From contig JAHBMJ010000013.1 of the NCBI GenBank assembly GCA_018398765.1, positions 59,794 to 123,793 of the forward strand: a stretch of 64,000 nt of DNA, in the 5' to 3' direction. Below, piece after piece: positions 48,949 to 61,129 of the stretch (its first letter is position 1; every line of letters begins with the position of its first letter). Made by a program: the position numbers and the translations under genes. Source of the stretch: Chromera velia (taxonomy: Eukaryota; Sar; Chromeraceae). The notes beneath the pieces were generated by a model. The model made no database searches. It was given only the letters and a program-made list of their open reading frames with translations, and was not told the DNA's origin.

Positions 48949-49902
48949 TTGCACAAACAAACCAAACAAACGTTGACCTGGATCCCGATCTCACCCAGCA
49001 AGGCCAACTACAACGCAGCCAAGAATTCCGCCGAAGCCTGCATCGACCTTCCTGGAAGAGTAAGTAAGAGATACGTCAATTGATCACGCAGCTCACTCAG
49101 CCTCGATCACTGCAACATACTGCAACACGTACAAGAGGCTTTTGTACCAAAGCCCCTGAGTGGAGGGGGGGTTCTCGTATACGACTTCCATATCGCATCC
49201 GCAATTAATTCGATCAGGATATATATATATATTTTGATGCTCCTACGGAGCATGCCGTGGCCCCGTTGAAAGGGGGAAACCGGGGGTCGCGCATTATCGC
49301 GTATGAAGGCCTAAATACGACTAAAAATTAGTCTGAAATTCTCATTCATAGTTATAGCAAATCGATCTGCAAACTGTCTACAATACATATTCTTTACCTG
49401 AGTTTATAAAACTAATTTGCCATATTTTTTCTAACATTTTTAAAAAGGAAAAAATGATGATCTAGAGAATGATTGACTCGTTTTCTAGTTAACGTGATCT
49501 CTCAATACACTAATAACTCGATTAGGTTCGATACAAAAACACAGTAAAGGTATCTGTGAAAAGGTTCCAGACACGAAGGACGGTCCGAGGACCGGGGAGG
49601 AGTGAGCCAACAGTATTTGACCTAGTCTTTGACAATGTATTACAGTGTCTGCATATATGTCTGCATCACTTACACAATAGTTACTCTTTCATCATCTTTT
49701 ACCCTTTGTCCTAGCCTTTGTCTCTCGATCTTGCTGTCTGTCTGAGACACTGTCAGTTTCTCTACTTCAGTCTGGGTGCAATGCCATCGGCCTCGATCTC
49801 TTTCTCCTATGCAGAACCATACATCCATCTAGTTCTTTCCCTCTCTTGCTCTCTATCTCTCCCTGATCATGAGTCTTTGTCTGCCACCTGTCTGCTAATG
49901 TG

Positions 49903-49961
49903 CACACATACACACACATATATATACACACACACATACACACACATAGACACACACATAC

Positions 49962-50008
<47 letters not shown>

Positions 50009-50020
50009 CACATACACACA

Positions 50021-50100
<80 letters not shown>

Positions 50101-50103
50101 AAA

Positions 50104-50140
<37 letters not shown>

Positions 50141-50249
50141 ACACTCTTACTGCTACATTGCACGCACACATAAGCACGCACATTACTCAGACTAACAAGC
50201 TCGCACAGGTATAGATCGCACACGTACGGACGGAGACACACACACACAT

Positions 50250-50307
<58 letters not shown>

Positions 50308-50310
50308 CGG
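49903..50310 (+). repeat. Large compound (CA)n/(TA)n/(GA)n microsatellite
   Basis: Over 400 bases dominated by CACACA and CATACA units that switch to GAGAGA at 50,084 and again at 50,267. The open frames through it are artefacts of dinucleotide repetition. Confidence 0.95.
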
Positions 50311-50734
50311 AAGATCAGATAGGGACGTGCTAAGGAATGTTCCCTTTCCTTTAAAGTTTCTAAGGCTTTCATTTCATTCACAGACTGATACGCAGAACAT
50401 TCAAAATTGTGCAGTGCAAAAAGAGGCAGTGGCCCTGGGCAGTAACCCCAAAAGCAGGCAAGCAACCCAAAGAGTTTTGAGTGTGATTTCAAGTAAGCAA
50501 ACCTCGGTGCACCGCCTCGTGGTCATACAAAGGAATATACAGGCAAACACATACTGAGAGACAACCATACACACTAGCATATACAGGTCCTGCGGTAGAG
50601 TGGAGCAGGAATGTCATAGAGCCTTTCAGAGGAAGCTCTCACGTACGTACAAAAACACACGAGGCAGAAAGACTGACACAATGAAATATATCATGGATGT
50701 AGTCCTGCTAGAGCCTTGAAGCATAAGCTGCCCA

Positions 50735-50737
<3 letters not shown>

Positions 50738-50780
<43 letters not shown>

Positions 50781-50882
50781 TTCTCTCTCTCTCCCTCTCT
50801 CTCTCTCTGTCTCACTTTTACTCTCGCTCTTGCTTTCACTCTCGCTCTTGCTCTCACTCTCGCTCTCTCTCTCTCTCTCTAT
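50738..50882 (+). repeat. (CT)n and (CTCGCT/TTGCTCT)n microsatellite
   Basis: CT dinucleotide run followed by a degenerate CTCTCGCTCTTG unit, about 145 bases in all. Confidence 0.9.
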
Positions 50883-52132
50883 GCCTCCTGGTCTCATACA
50901 TATACACATACACCTATATACAATGTCATACAGATAAATATATGGAGAAGCAGACAGATAGGTAGGCAGGCGAGCAGGTGGGCAGGCAGGCAAACGGGCC
51001 ATATTTTCATTCCAGGGGAGGGGGAATTTTTTTATAGACAGCAAGACAGACTTAGAAGACAGACAAATAGTTAGTTACTGTGACTGTCTGTCGCTGCCAG
51101 TCGATCAGTGGGTCAGTCAGTCAGGCAGGCAGTCAGTCAGCCAGTCTTTCGCCCTTGCGCTTCTCCTCAGAGTCTCAACACTCCTGCACTCAATCAACGT
51201 GCACCCGGTCACTCAAAGGAGACGAATTTCAATATACGCATAGCCTAAGGGACACAGAAAAACACAGACATGTAGACGGACACGGAAATCCAACATGCCT
51301 ACTCATTTATCCATTTACTCAAAGACACAAGGATTCACAGCCCAAAGTCAGTATAGACAGGAAATCAGATATATTGTATGGCAGGCTTAAAGAGGGTGAA
51401 TAGAGCTAGAGGAAAGCCATAGGCGCCCGGGTTCAGCAGCTCACTCGCGGCAGAGAGTCGTATGCACTTGCTAGCAGATTGTCTCTGACTGTCTCTCTTT
51501 CATTTATGGAGTCAAATAAACAGGAGGAATACGAAAACAGGAACAAATTGACCACTCACCTTTCCCTGGAGCAGGACAGGTGGAGACCTGACCAAAGGGC
51601 AGATCTGCTTTGTCCGGAAATAATATAAAACTGACAACAGACAGATTGAGACGCGTGGAGACAGCGTTTGAAGAGTAGTGTTTTCACCCAGCTCTCACTC
51701 ACTGTCACGCCCACATCCATCATTAAGTTGAAGATTTTCCTCTTCTGCTCACCCACATTACAAAGTCTGACAAAGCTGTCGAACAGCGCATCTGATAGCA
51801 CATCTGAATTCAGACCTCAGAGGCGGTCGAATTCAATCATTTCAATCATGCATGCGCAAAATTTTTACTGCGCGGTCCCGTAAGGCGTTTGCGACCCGAA
51901 ATGTGAGGAAGTACGTAAGTGGTGCGCGTGCGAAATTCGGTGTAGGGGGCGGGGCTCACCTTTACTTTTTTCCTTTCGGTTTGGGCTACAGATACCGTGG
52001 CTCGGGGGCCACGGCACCCCCAGCCTCCATGCACCCAAAGCGAAGCCCTCAAAGCTTTAGGTGCGCGTGCATGACGGAACAGCCCGGCGAATAATCGACC
52101 GAGTGCACGCCAGACGAGTACTCCGCGTTAAC

Positions 52133-52140
52133 TTTATAAG
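52133..52140 (+). promoter_or_regulatory. TATA-like box upstream of the ectodomain membrane gene
   Basis: TTTATAAG lies 96 bases before the ATG at 52,236, just after a GC-rich block that contains the hairpin CCGTGGC..GCCACGG near 51,995-52,013. Position and sequence only; low certainty. Confidence 0.25.
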
Positions 52141-52235
52141 TTGCAACACCCTGACACTCTTTCTGTATACTATAAATCTTCTTCTTCCGTGCTTCCCGGG
52201 TGGCTTCACGTAAAAAACTGACCGGGGCTTTTGCA

Positions 52236-55200
52236 ATGCGTGTCTCTCTTCTGGCGGAAGCCTTCCTGGCACTGGGGGTCTTCCTCTGCCCCCCTGTTGC
52301 TGGGCTCCTTTCAGATCAGAGACGAGGAGACGGAGACGGGGAGGTGACAGACACATCAGCTCCCAGAGGAAGACATCTTCAGACAGGTCAGTTGAAATGT
52401 TTGTTTGATGTAACCCTTCACGACTACTTTGGTGGGGCGCATTTGATGCCCCTTCAAAAGGCCCTTTTCGCGTTCACGCGAAGCCGTCTCTGCCTTCCTC
52501 ATCTTTTGTGGCTTTCGCGAATCAGAGAGCCTGTCCACGGACTGATCACCCGCTCTCCTTCTCTGCAGTCATTCACCCCCATGACACCATCCAGAGCGCT
52601 TTCAACCTCTCTGGCCGTTTCCCATTCCATGCAGATGTCTGCGAAGTGCCAGTTGACCTCTCCGGAGTGAACAGCAGCAATCTGCACCCGCTCTTGTCAC
52701 TGAGTTCTGACAAGCCTTTGACTATGGGAATCGGTGCTCAGGGGGTTCGAATGCAGTGTCGTGAAGGGACTGCGTGTGCCTACTGGTCAACTTTCACGAA
52801 GGACTGGATCCGAGCCCTCAGTTGGGAATGTGAGACTCAGATGCAGTGTGAGGGTGGACAGGCTAGAATTCTCTCTTCCGCCCGCAATTTGACATGCTCA
52901 GGTAATTCATGCTAACTCAGGCGACGATGCGACTCTCTGTCTCCACTACGGAGTTGTTCACTACGGAGTTGTTCACTGCGGAGTTGTGTTTGTCTCCTCC
53001 CTTCTCTTAGGATGCTTTTATGAATATTTCTTGCCGGTAGCCGGCGTGTCCATTTTTTGTCTCAGTCCAGTGTTGCCATTGACTTGTGGCGACTTTTCCC
53101 AGCTTCCATTCATCATGTCATAGATGTCCACTTTCTACCTAGCTGACTTACACTTCGTGCCTGCACGCAGAGACCTGCGAAGTCCCCGTTGATCTTTCTG
53201 GTGTCAACAGCAGCAAGCTCCACCCGCTCCTCTCACTAGGTTCCGAAGAACCCGTGGCAGTCGGTATTGGTGCTCAGTGGGTTTGGATGCAATGCCCACA
53301 CGAGAATGCGTGCGCGGTCTGGTTCCCTGACATCGAGAACTGGTTTCCAAGGAGTAGATACGACTGCGGTACTCAGCTGCAGTGTGAGGGCGGACAAATT
53401 TCAGTCCCCTCTTATGCCGCCAAATTGACTTGCTCAGGTCGGTAAAGCCCAGCGACGAGACGCTGTGACATTTTGTGACTGTTACTGCAAGCATGGTTCC
53501 TCATCTGCATGTGCTTGGTTGTCCTTGTTTTTCTCCTGTCTATTGGGGCACTGGAAGGCTGGTAACCACTGCTTTCATTCTGTGTGTATGTCCGAAGGAG
53601 CATTCCGACTACTGGATTCTGGGTCCATTGTGATTTGCACTGGGACCACCATTCTCATGTTTTATTCCGTTTCCCCCAAGTTTTCACGCACCTCTCATTC
53701 TGACTTAAGCACTTTGTGTCTCCATGCAGAGACGTGTGAAGTCCCCATTGATCTTTCTGGTGTCAACAGCAGCAATCTCCACCCACTCCTCTCACTAAGA
53801 TCTAACGAGCCGTTGGCAGTCGGTATTGGTGTTCAGAGGATTGGAGTGCAGTGCCCAGCAGACTATGCGTGTGCGGTCTGGTCGGAGAGCTGGCGGCGAG
53901 TGTCCACTTGGGACTGTGCGACTTGGCTGCAGTGTGAGGGCGGGAAGTTGATGTCTCCTTCTTTCACCCGCAATTTGACGTGTGTCCAAGGTAATTCGAA
54001 GGAACACATGGTGTTTTCTGTTGCCTCTGTTTGTTGTTTGACTCTGACCTGATGAAAATGGGGGAAACCGTGAGATTGTTCCTATTTGGCATAATATGTT
54101 CTGCTTACTTCATCTGTTTCAGTTCTTTCTGTGTGCCTTCTTTTCGTGATTTTCTGTCTCTGTGTCTGCAGACACAACTTGTGAAGTCCCTGCCGATCTT
54201 TTCGGATTGAACAGCAGCAAAGTCGGCCCGCTCTTGAGGACACGTGCAGGCGCAGTATCGGAAGTGAGGTTTCAAGACCATGAGGTAGAATTGGCATGTC
54301 CAGAAGGGCATGAGTGTGCGTACTGGTCCAACTCGGAGGAGTGGAGATATGCTGGTGACTGGATGTGCAGAACGTCCATACAGTGCCTGAACGGAGACCT
54401 GCAAGTGACGTCCTCCCGGAATTTGACTTGCCTCCCAGGTAGATTAGACGGGGATGACGTATTCTGATGTTGTTGTCTCTTTCCGTAAATCTCTTTTGCC
54501 AGCTGCTCCATGTTCTTGTTTTATTTCCGTCTGGTGTTGCTTCCGCTCGAGATGCTCTTTTTGGTCAACTGCCGCTGCTTTCCGGCCTTGTATTCTCTCT
54601 ACAAGCTTTTCCTCAACAGATGCAGTGACTGCAATTGCTCTTCTGTGCTCTTTGAACGTGAATCAGTTTCTTCCACTGAGTTTCCAAAATGTTTTTATTT
54701 CTTCGGTTGACACCGATTTGACCCTTCCCTCAGCAGCGACTTGCGAGGTGCCGGCTGATCTTTCCGGACTGAACATTAGCAACCTGGACCCCCTCCTCAC
54801 AAGACGGTCTAACTCGATTTCGGCAGTCGGGATCGTAGCTCGGGACCTCGATCTGCAGTGTCCTCTGGGGTACGGGTGTTCGTATTGGTCAACCGAGGGG
54901 GGGGAGTGGAGGTCTGCAGGTGCAGGGCCTGGTAGGAGGTGCAGAATTCCTGTGCAATGCAACGAGGGACAGGTGGTAGTCGCTTCATACGCCTGGAATC
55001 TAACGTGCACAGGTAGGTCGGTGAGGGTGAAAATGTGTAATTATTCTCATTGGAATCCCCAGAAGACTCTTTTTCATTGTGCAGATGACTAATGACGTTC
55101 TCCTCTTCACCTAGCTCCTCCTGCTCATTTCTCCGACTAAGTTTTTCTTTGAATTCCGCTTTGCATGCATGCATCATCTTTCCGCTTTGTCCGTGCACGT

Positions 55201-56241
55201 CTGTGCAGAGTACCCGGCCATTATGGAAGTGAACAGCCACCTCTCCAATGAGTGGTTCTATGGTTCTGTGAGTGGCACATACGTTCTAAGTTTGGATCGA
55301 TCGACAGATGGGGTTCCTGTTTGGGAGCGGCAGGTGAGATTCTTGCAGTCACTCAATCAAGCTATGCCACAACGGCTCTTCGCCTTCTTTCATCCATTCG
55401 TCTGCTTTATGCATTAATTGGTTCATTCGTTTATTTCTTCGTTCATTCTTTTTTTTTCTCTCCTTCCTTCTTTTTGCCTTTTCAGCTTTCTGTCCTTCTT
55501 TTCTGAGCGTGTGAGAAGGCCGGCCTGCGTGCTTCTTTCCTCATTCTCTATCCCTCTATTCACCCTTTATTCTTTTGTGTTTGCCTTTCTTGATAGATGT
55601 TTACCAGAGGACTTCATGAGAGGTGGAGCAATCGTCCAAATTTTCTGTTTTGCAGGAAAATGGCTGGCAACCCCTACTTTTCTTCCGTTGTAGTGCCTCC
55701 GACGTCTCTCATTGGGGCTTCTCTCGCGGCGTGGAAAACTGTGATAACGGACTGTACACACGTTGGTCGGGTGCGACGAGTCCTCTCGAGGTCAGGAAGG
55801 AAGGAAGGAAGGAAGTCGAAGGACTGCAGGAATAAGAGAAGGGAAAAGGCACGCAACAAGAAAGAACAATACGCCAGCACGATCTTCGGGAGATCACTCA
55901 ACTTTCCGGAAGCCATTCTGTGTCACTTTCTTCTTCTGTCCCTGTCCCTCCCCCTTTTTGTCAATTTGAATGCTGAGCTATGGGAAGCGCAAGAGCTGAA
56001 AAGAGACCCAAACAAGGGATCGTTGTGCTTTGGCCGTACAGATCAGCGAGGACTGGCGTCATTTGGTAGTTATTCGACGAAATGGCTGGAGGAGAACCTA
56101 CGGGTGGGCAACGGATTCCACAGGCTCAGGGGTCTCCTTTACTCGCGCAGGTCCGCTTGATGAAGACACAAACAAACAAACACACACACACACACGCACA
56201 CGCGCACAAACACACACACACACACGCACACGCGCGCGCGA

Positions 56242-56273
<32 letters not shown>

Positions 56274-59200
56274 CCACACACAAGCGAATACACCACCCAC
56301 ACATACATACATGCAGACATGCCGAAGCATTGATACACGAGACGCACAGTCGGACTTTTCGATTTGGAGAGGAAGCAAAGACTTCACATGCATCCTTGCT
56401 CACTTGTTCTTTCCAAGCCGCCGAGAGATGCTTGCTTCTCTTTCATTTTTTCTCCTCTTGCAGTTCCTCCCCAAAACAACGTGATTCAGGGCGCGCTCAA
56501 CTTGACTGACGTCATCTTCTCACAGAGAACTCCAATGGTGACAACTGTCTCGGCTAACTTCAAAGGGACAACTCGGACTTCATGGTCTCCTTGTGGAAGG
56601 GGCTGGCGGCGAGGTCGGGATCTCTGGTACACTGTTCGTGTCCCCTTTGGGGTGGCAGTGTATGTCAAGACGGTCAGCCGTAAAAAAGGGGCAAAATTCT
56701 TTCAGTGGATGGGTGCGGGAGTCGATTTATTTCCAATAGAAGTCTCAGAACTATGCAACAAGTGTCCGAGAGTGCGATGGCCAATCTAAAATAAATTTCC
56801 CACCCCATTCGATTTCGACCATTCATCACCTACTCTTTTTTCTTCTATCCCATCCTCCTTCCTTCGAAATGTTTGCCTCACGACCTCTCTGCAGGGATGG
56901 TATGTTGCAGTCTCAGTCCTCTCCGGTTCTCTGTGTGCCGAGGAGTCCCCCACGTGCAAGTGTGCGCCAAACTATTGGAGAGGAGCAAATTTTGTTTTTG
57001 ATGACAGCGATGAATCGGATCGGAATCCTGACAACAGCATCGACGTCTTCGTGAGAATCCAACAAGGATGGGGGGAAAGAGACGGAGATTTCACCTTCGA
57101 AATCGGTTTGAAAGGTTAGGACGGGGGGCTGAGAAGTATGTCGCTTCTGGGTGACAAACTGACTAACTAGCTGACGCTGCGTGCTTCTTCCGTTCGATTG
57201 TTCTGCCGTCAGTTTGGTGGAGGCATGAAGGAGACACATGGTCGTGTGTGGACTCCTTTCTCTTTATGCTGCTTACTTTGTTGCAGGATGCCCGACGGAC
57301 GTGTCAACACCCGCTTTTCAGTCCTTCTGTCCCGACTGTCACCCATCCCTCACCGTCAGAAACGAGACTCCCGATTTTGTTCCTCCATCGGACGGGTCGT
57401 GGAGGGTGAAGACGCACACCGTCGGATATCAGTGTCCTGAGAGGCACTACTGCGGTCGCAGATACCAGGACGCACTGCATACCCTTCCCAGATTCGCACG
57501 CGTTGAGCCGAGTGCTTGTGAGATCCATTCAGTATGCTCATTTGACGGCAATCTTGCACGACCCGAATACAGTTCCTGGGATGCGTTTGGACGGGGAGGA
57601 AACGTCACACAGGACGCTCTCGGATGTTTTCCGGAAGTGGAAGGTCGGTATGAGGACAAGTCGGCTGAAACAGACATTAGAAACATCCTTGTCAGTGCAA
57701 GCATCCCTTTTTTCAATTAGACGGCTGACAAAGGATGATTTTCCACTTGAGGATCATTTTTTTCTGCGCCTTTTCTTCTTGTTATCGCCACATACAAGTC
57801 ACATGGCCCGCCTTCTTGGCAGGGTTCTATTCCATTCTCATTTCATCCGTCTCTGATCCAAGTGCTTGTCCAAAATTTGCAGCAGTCTCTGGACCGGGAG
57901 ACGCCACGGAGACGGAGACGGCTTCGGAACAGATGCAGAACTCCGGCACGTCCTTCGTTGAGGTCCTCACTTTCGTCGGAGTTCCTGTGCTCCTCTCTGT
58001 TCTCTTCGTTGCACTCTTCTGCTTTCGCATCCCCGTGTCTAAAGCGAAAACGAAGACCACACCAATGCCAGATGATACCCTTCAGTTACCAGCAGACGAA
58101 AACAGAGACGCGCTCTCACCTCCCCCAGCGGCACCCGCGCTTGTCGCCCCAGAAGCCCAGGTAGAGGCCGCCCCCGACGTGGCGGAAGACGGAGCAGCAG
58201 AAGAAGAAAACCGAGAGTGCAAAGCACAAGAGGGTGCCTTCGAACCCTCCGCCGTCCCTCTTTCCATCGTTGGCAAAGAAGACAACCCCCCCTCTCAATC
58301 GCTTCTCCTTGACAGCAGCCCCCTGATCTCAGAGATTGCACACTTCTTTCTGAAGGAAAGTGGAGAGGTCACTAGGGAAACGGCTGAACAGAATGAATCA
58401 GCAGGCGAAGACAGTCAAGAAGAAGAACCCACAGGACAGCCTCTTCCCGAGATGGCACAGGAGAGAGTGCAGGAGGAGAACAGAACAGAGGAGACAGAAG
58501 ATGAGAACAGAGCGGAGGAGAGACAGGAGGCGGAGAACAGAGGAGAGAAGAAAGACGAAGCACCCGAGTCTGTTGGTCTCCTTGCTGAGAGAGCTTCCCG
58601 AAGATCGTTTTTCTTTCTTCGTTTGAAACTCTCGACCTCTCCAGACTCTCCCACTACTCCCTCTTCTACCGAAATCGTTCGCCCCCCCGCTACTCCCGCC
58701 GTGACGCCTGAAGTGCCGGCTTCAAAGTCTAGACGTTACTCTGTAAAGGCAAAGACAGGAAGAGGGCTGATTCTCCATCTAGATGAAATGCCAATCACAA
58801 CTTTGATGTCCTCTTTCCTCTGCTATGCGATCGGAGCAGCTCTCTTGTTCTTCTTCGGTGTATTTCCCGTCAATATCAACGTAGCAGTTGGTGGGACTCC
58901 TCTTCTGACGCCCCCTCTCCTCATTTTGAGCGGTATCACGGTCGTTTTGGTCGTCTGTCAGTGTGTCAGTCTCCTCTTCCCCCCGAGAAGTCGTGTGGCT
59001 TCCATCGCTGCATGGCTTGGCCTGTTATTGGCAGCTGGGTGCTTTGCGGTGTCTGCCTTTTTGTGGAAGGGAAACTTTAGCAGGGGACCAGAGGAAGCCT
59101 TGATCGGTTTCCTGGTCTCTGCTGCGGCTTACGCCTTTCTGTGCTATCCCGCCTTTGTCCGTCGGCAACTGCCCCGCGGCTTCTCTCACAGAGAGGCACA

Positions 59201-61129
59201 GACGCTTCTCCGACTGCACAGGAAGAGCTCAAGTTGGAAGGGTGGAAAAGGAGAGGAAGAACACCTAAGAGAGAAATCTCAGTCAGTCGAGAAGAAAGGA
59301 GATGTCGAACTCTCAGAGCGCGGCATCGTCCGTCAGTCAGAAGAGCGCGCCAAGAGCTCGAGGGAGGCGGGAGAAGAGAGCGGGGGTGTGGCGGGAGAGG
59401 GAAAGGAGGTGTGTGCGACATCCGTAGACAAGAGTGGTGGGTCAAAGACAGAAAATACAACACAGACACAGACAAGCTCTGCCGTTATGCTTTCCACGCA
59501 GACGTTTGGCTTTTCCTCCTTGGCGTTTCATCCCTCTGATCACTCTGAGCTTCACGCTCTGTGGAAGCATCCGAAGAAGCAAAGAGGAGATCAAGAGTCT
59601 TGTAACAAGACAGCATCTGGGTGTGGGTGGAGGAGATGGTTCAACAGAAGGTGTGCAAATGCAGTTGGGGGCGCGATTGCCTTAATGGTTCGATGCTTCT
59701 GCACTTCTCTTTCCTGCTGCCGTCTGACCTTTGCCGCCTCTTCCCGTCTCGAGAGCGCCCGTCTGTTTTTGACAACCATGGTTGGCCTGTCCTTCCTCGC
59801 TCTGTCCTCCACAGTCTCTGTGGGTGCTGGGTTGATGTGGTGGTCCGTTCCCTCCACCACCGTCAAGTATCCCTCGGCAGACGTATGGGCATGGGGAACG
59901 TGCAACACCGTGCTGAACGATGGAGGGGATCCATTCGAGTGTGCAATTCCTGGTATGACCTCTTCGCCTGTGTTTGTCAACGGCAGCACCCTTTTGGGTA
60001 AGCTGGGCCTGACATGGGCCTCCCGGGTGGACTTTGGGGGTTTTGTCCTTTTGGACATGCCGGCAGTCATCAGAGAGCCGCAGGAGGGGTGGACACGGGG
60101 CATGGTGCGGCCAGATGTTGAGGGGACAGACGCCTCAGAACCTCCTGAAGAGGTGAAGCGACATCTCCTTCTTCTTCCCGCAGAGGTTGAGAATCGTGAG
60201 CCTTCTCGAACATGCGATGAGTTGACTGTTGAGTATTTTGACTCTGACACTTTTCTGGAATTGAACAAAGAAATGTTTGACAGAGGATGTGGACGAGGTG
60301 ACTTGTTCTCGAGACACGATTTTGTGCCTTCGTCCTGGTGTGTCAATGAGGGAGAAGAGGCTCTGAGCGATTTTGCCTGGAGAGGGAGAGACGCGCCTTC
60401 CTTGTTGGTGTGTCCGATGTCGACCAGAACCCCTGTGTATTGGTGGATCGTCCTCGGGCTCTCTCCGGTGATTCTCTTCAACGTGGTCTTCATGGAGGTC
60501 GGTTGGGAATCTTATTTCTCTGGGGAGCTAGGGGCACTTTCTAGCTGGTTTAGTGCATTTAAATGGTTCAATACATGCGGAAAGGAAGAGCTTGTAGAGA
60601 GAGATGTTCAGTTGGAACAGAGACAAACAAACCAAGAATCAATCACACAGCACAAGGAAGGGCCTGGTAATAAGTCTGCATGTGGTGCTCTGTTTTCCTC
60701 ATTTCTTTCTTTCTTTTTCCCGTTTTCTTCAATTTTCTTTCTGCGCCCCTTTTTTTTGGGCTGTTTGTGTTTGTGCAGAGATCTCTGTTGACCCCTCAAT
60801 GGCCTAACGCGTCTCTTCTCTGGTCCTGTGCGGTTCTTCTGTGCGTTTTCTCTGAGGTTGCCATGGCTCTCTTCGGCCTCCGAGGGTATCTGAAGCAGCG
60901 AGAAGACGCCCTGTCGTTTTCGGTCGGGGGGGGCAGGGACGGTTCGAACGCCCCTGCTCTTGTGGGAATGTCTGTGGGCTCTCAGTGTGTGTTGATTCTC
61001 TGGAAGGTTGTGCGGTTGTGGGCCAGTGGAAGCTTTTTGAAACTCTGGAAGGCATGCAGGTCTGGAAGTTCCAGATGCCAGAGAGGTCAGGAGAGGGCAC
61101 AGGAGGGCGTAGTATGCGAAACAGCGTGA
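52236..61129 (+). CDS. Large receptor-like membrane protein: five Cys-rich modules, further ectodomain and polytopic core
   Basis: Fourteen exons: 52,236-52,386, 52,569-52,901, 53,171-53,437, 53,730-53,990, 54,172-54,438, 54,737-55,012, 55,209-55,333, 55,656-55,790, 56,042-56,150, 56,464-56,672, 56,895-57,114, 57,287-57,643, 57,883-60,497, 60,779-61,129; 1,891 residues. Signal peptide [20 protein letters not shown]. Five ~88-residue modules (exons 2-6) start CEVP(A/V/I)DL(S/F)G(L/V)N and have six Cys. Exons 7-9 give a segment with [16 protein letters not shown] and GATSPL; exons 10-11 resemble a pre-peptidase C-terminal-like beta domain (inference). A membrane segment ([18 protein letters not shown], ~935), an acidic cytoplasmic stretch and a polytopic core like the 46-49 kb paralogue follow. 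Function unknown; surface receptor or adhesin is likely. The model is supported by frame consistency and paralogy. Confidence 0.8.
52569..55012 (+). repeat. Five tandem one-exon CEVP modules, all phase 1-1
   Basis: Modules at 52,569-52,901 (with a linker first), 53,171-53,437, 53,730-53,990, 54,172-54,438 and 54,737-55,012. Each exon begins and ends in phase 1. Pattern: CEVP.DL.G.N.S...PLL, ..QC......C.YW, C....QC..G, NLTC. Modules 2 and 3 are very similar even at DNA level (shared TGATCTTTCTGGTGTCAACA), showing recent exon duplication; 4 and 5 are more diverged. Confidence 0.88.
52943..52987 (+). repeat. 15-bp tandem repeat, three copies
   Basis: CACTACGGAGTTGTT occurs three times in a row (third copy one base changed) in the intron after module 1 of the large membrane gene. 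Confidence 0.85.
56164..56280 (+). repeat. (CA)n/(CGCA)n microsatellite
   Basis: In the intron between exons 9 and 10 of the large membrane gene; includes CG-alternating segments (CGCGCGCGCG at ~56,231). Confidence 0.9.

Larger units (their letters stand above)
48949..52235. other. Intergenic region with AT-rich and microsatellite blocks
   Basis: Separates the two divergent paralogous membrane genes. 49,080-49,750 is AT-rich, with (TA)n at 49,219 followed by a perfect hairpin ATGCTCC-TAC-GGAGCAT. 49,900-50,310 and 50,738-50,880 are large dinucleotide repeats. 51,850-52,090 turns GC-rich. No supportable gene. Confidence 0.6.

Noticed and set aside
49718-50265. His/Thr and Cys/Val repeat open frames on both strands
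   Set aside because: Pure dinucleotide-repeat translation with no flanking coding sequence.
55597-56160. Alternative frame through exons 8-9 of the large membrane gene ([20 protein letters not shown])
   Set aside because: It cannot join the exon at 56,464 in frame; using the acceptor at 56,041 gives consistent phases on both sides.
57735-57882. N-terminal extension of the long open frame in the large membrane gene
   Set aside because: This stretch is intron read-through; the acceptor at 57,882 restores the frame from the preceding exon.
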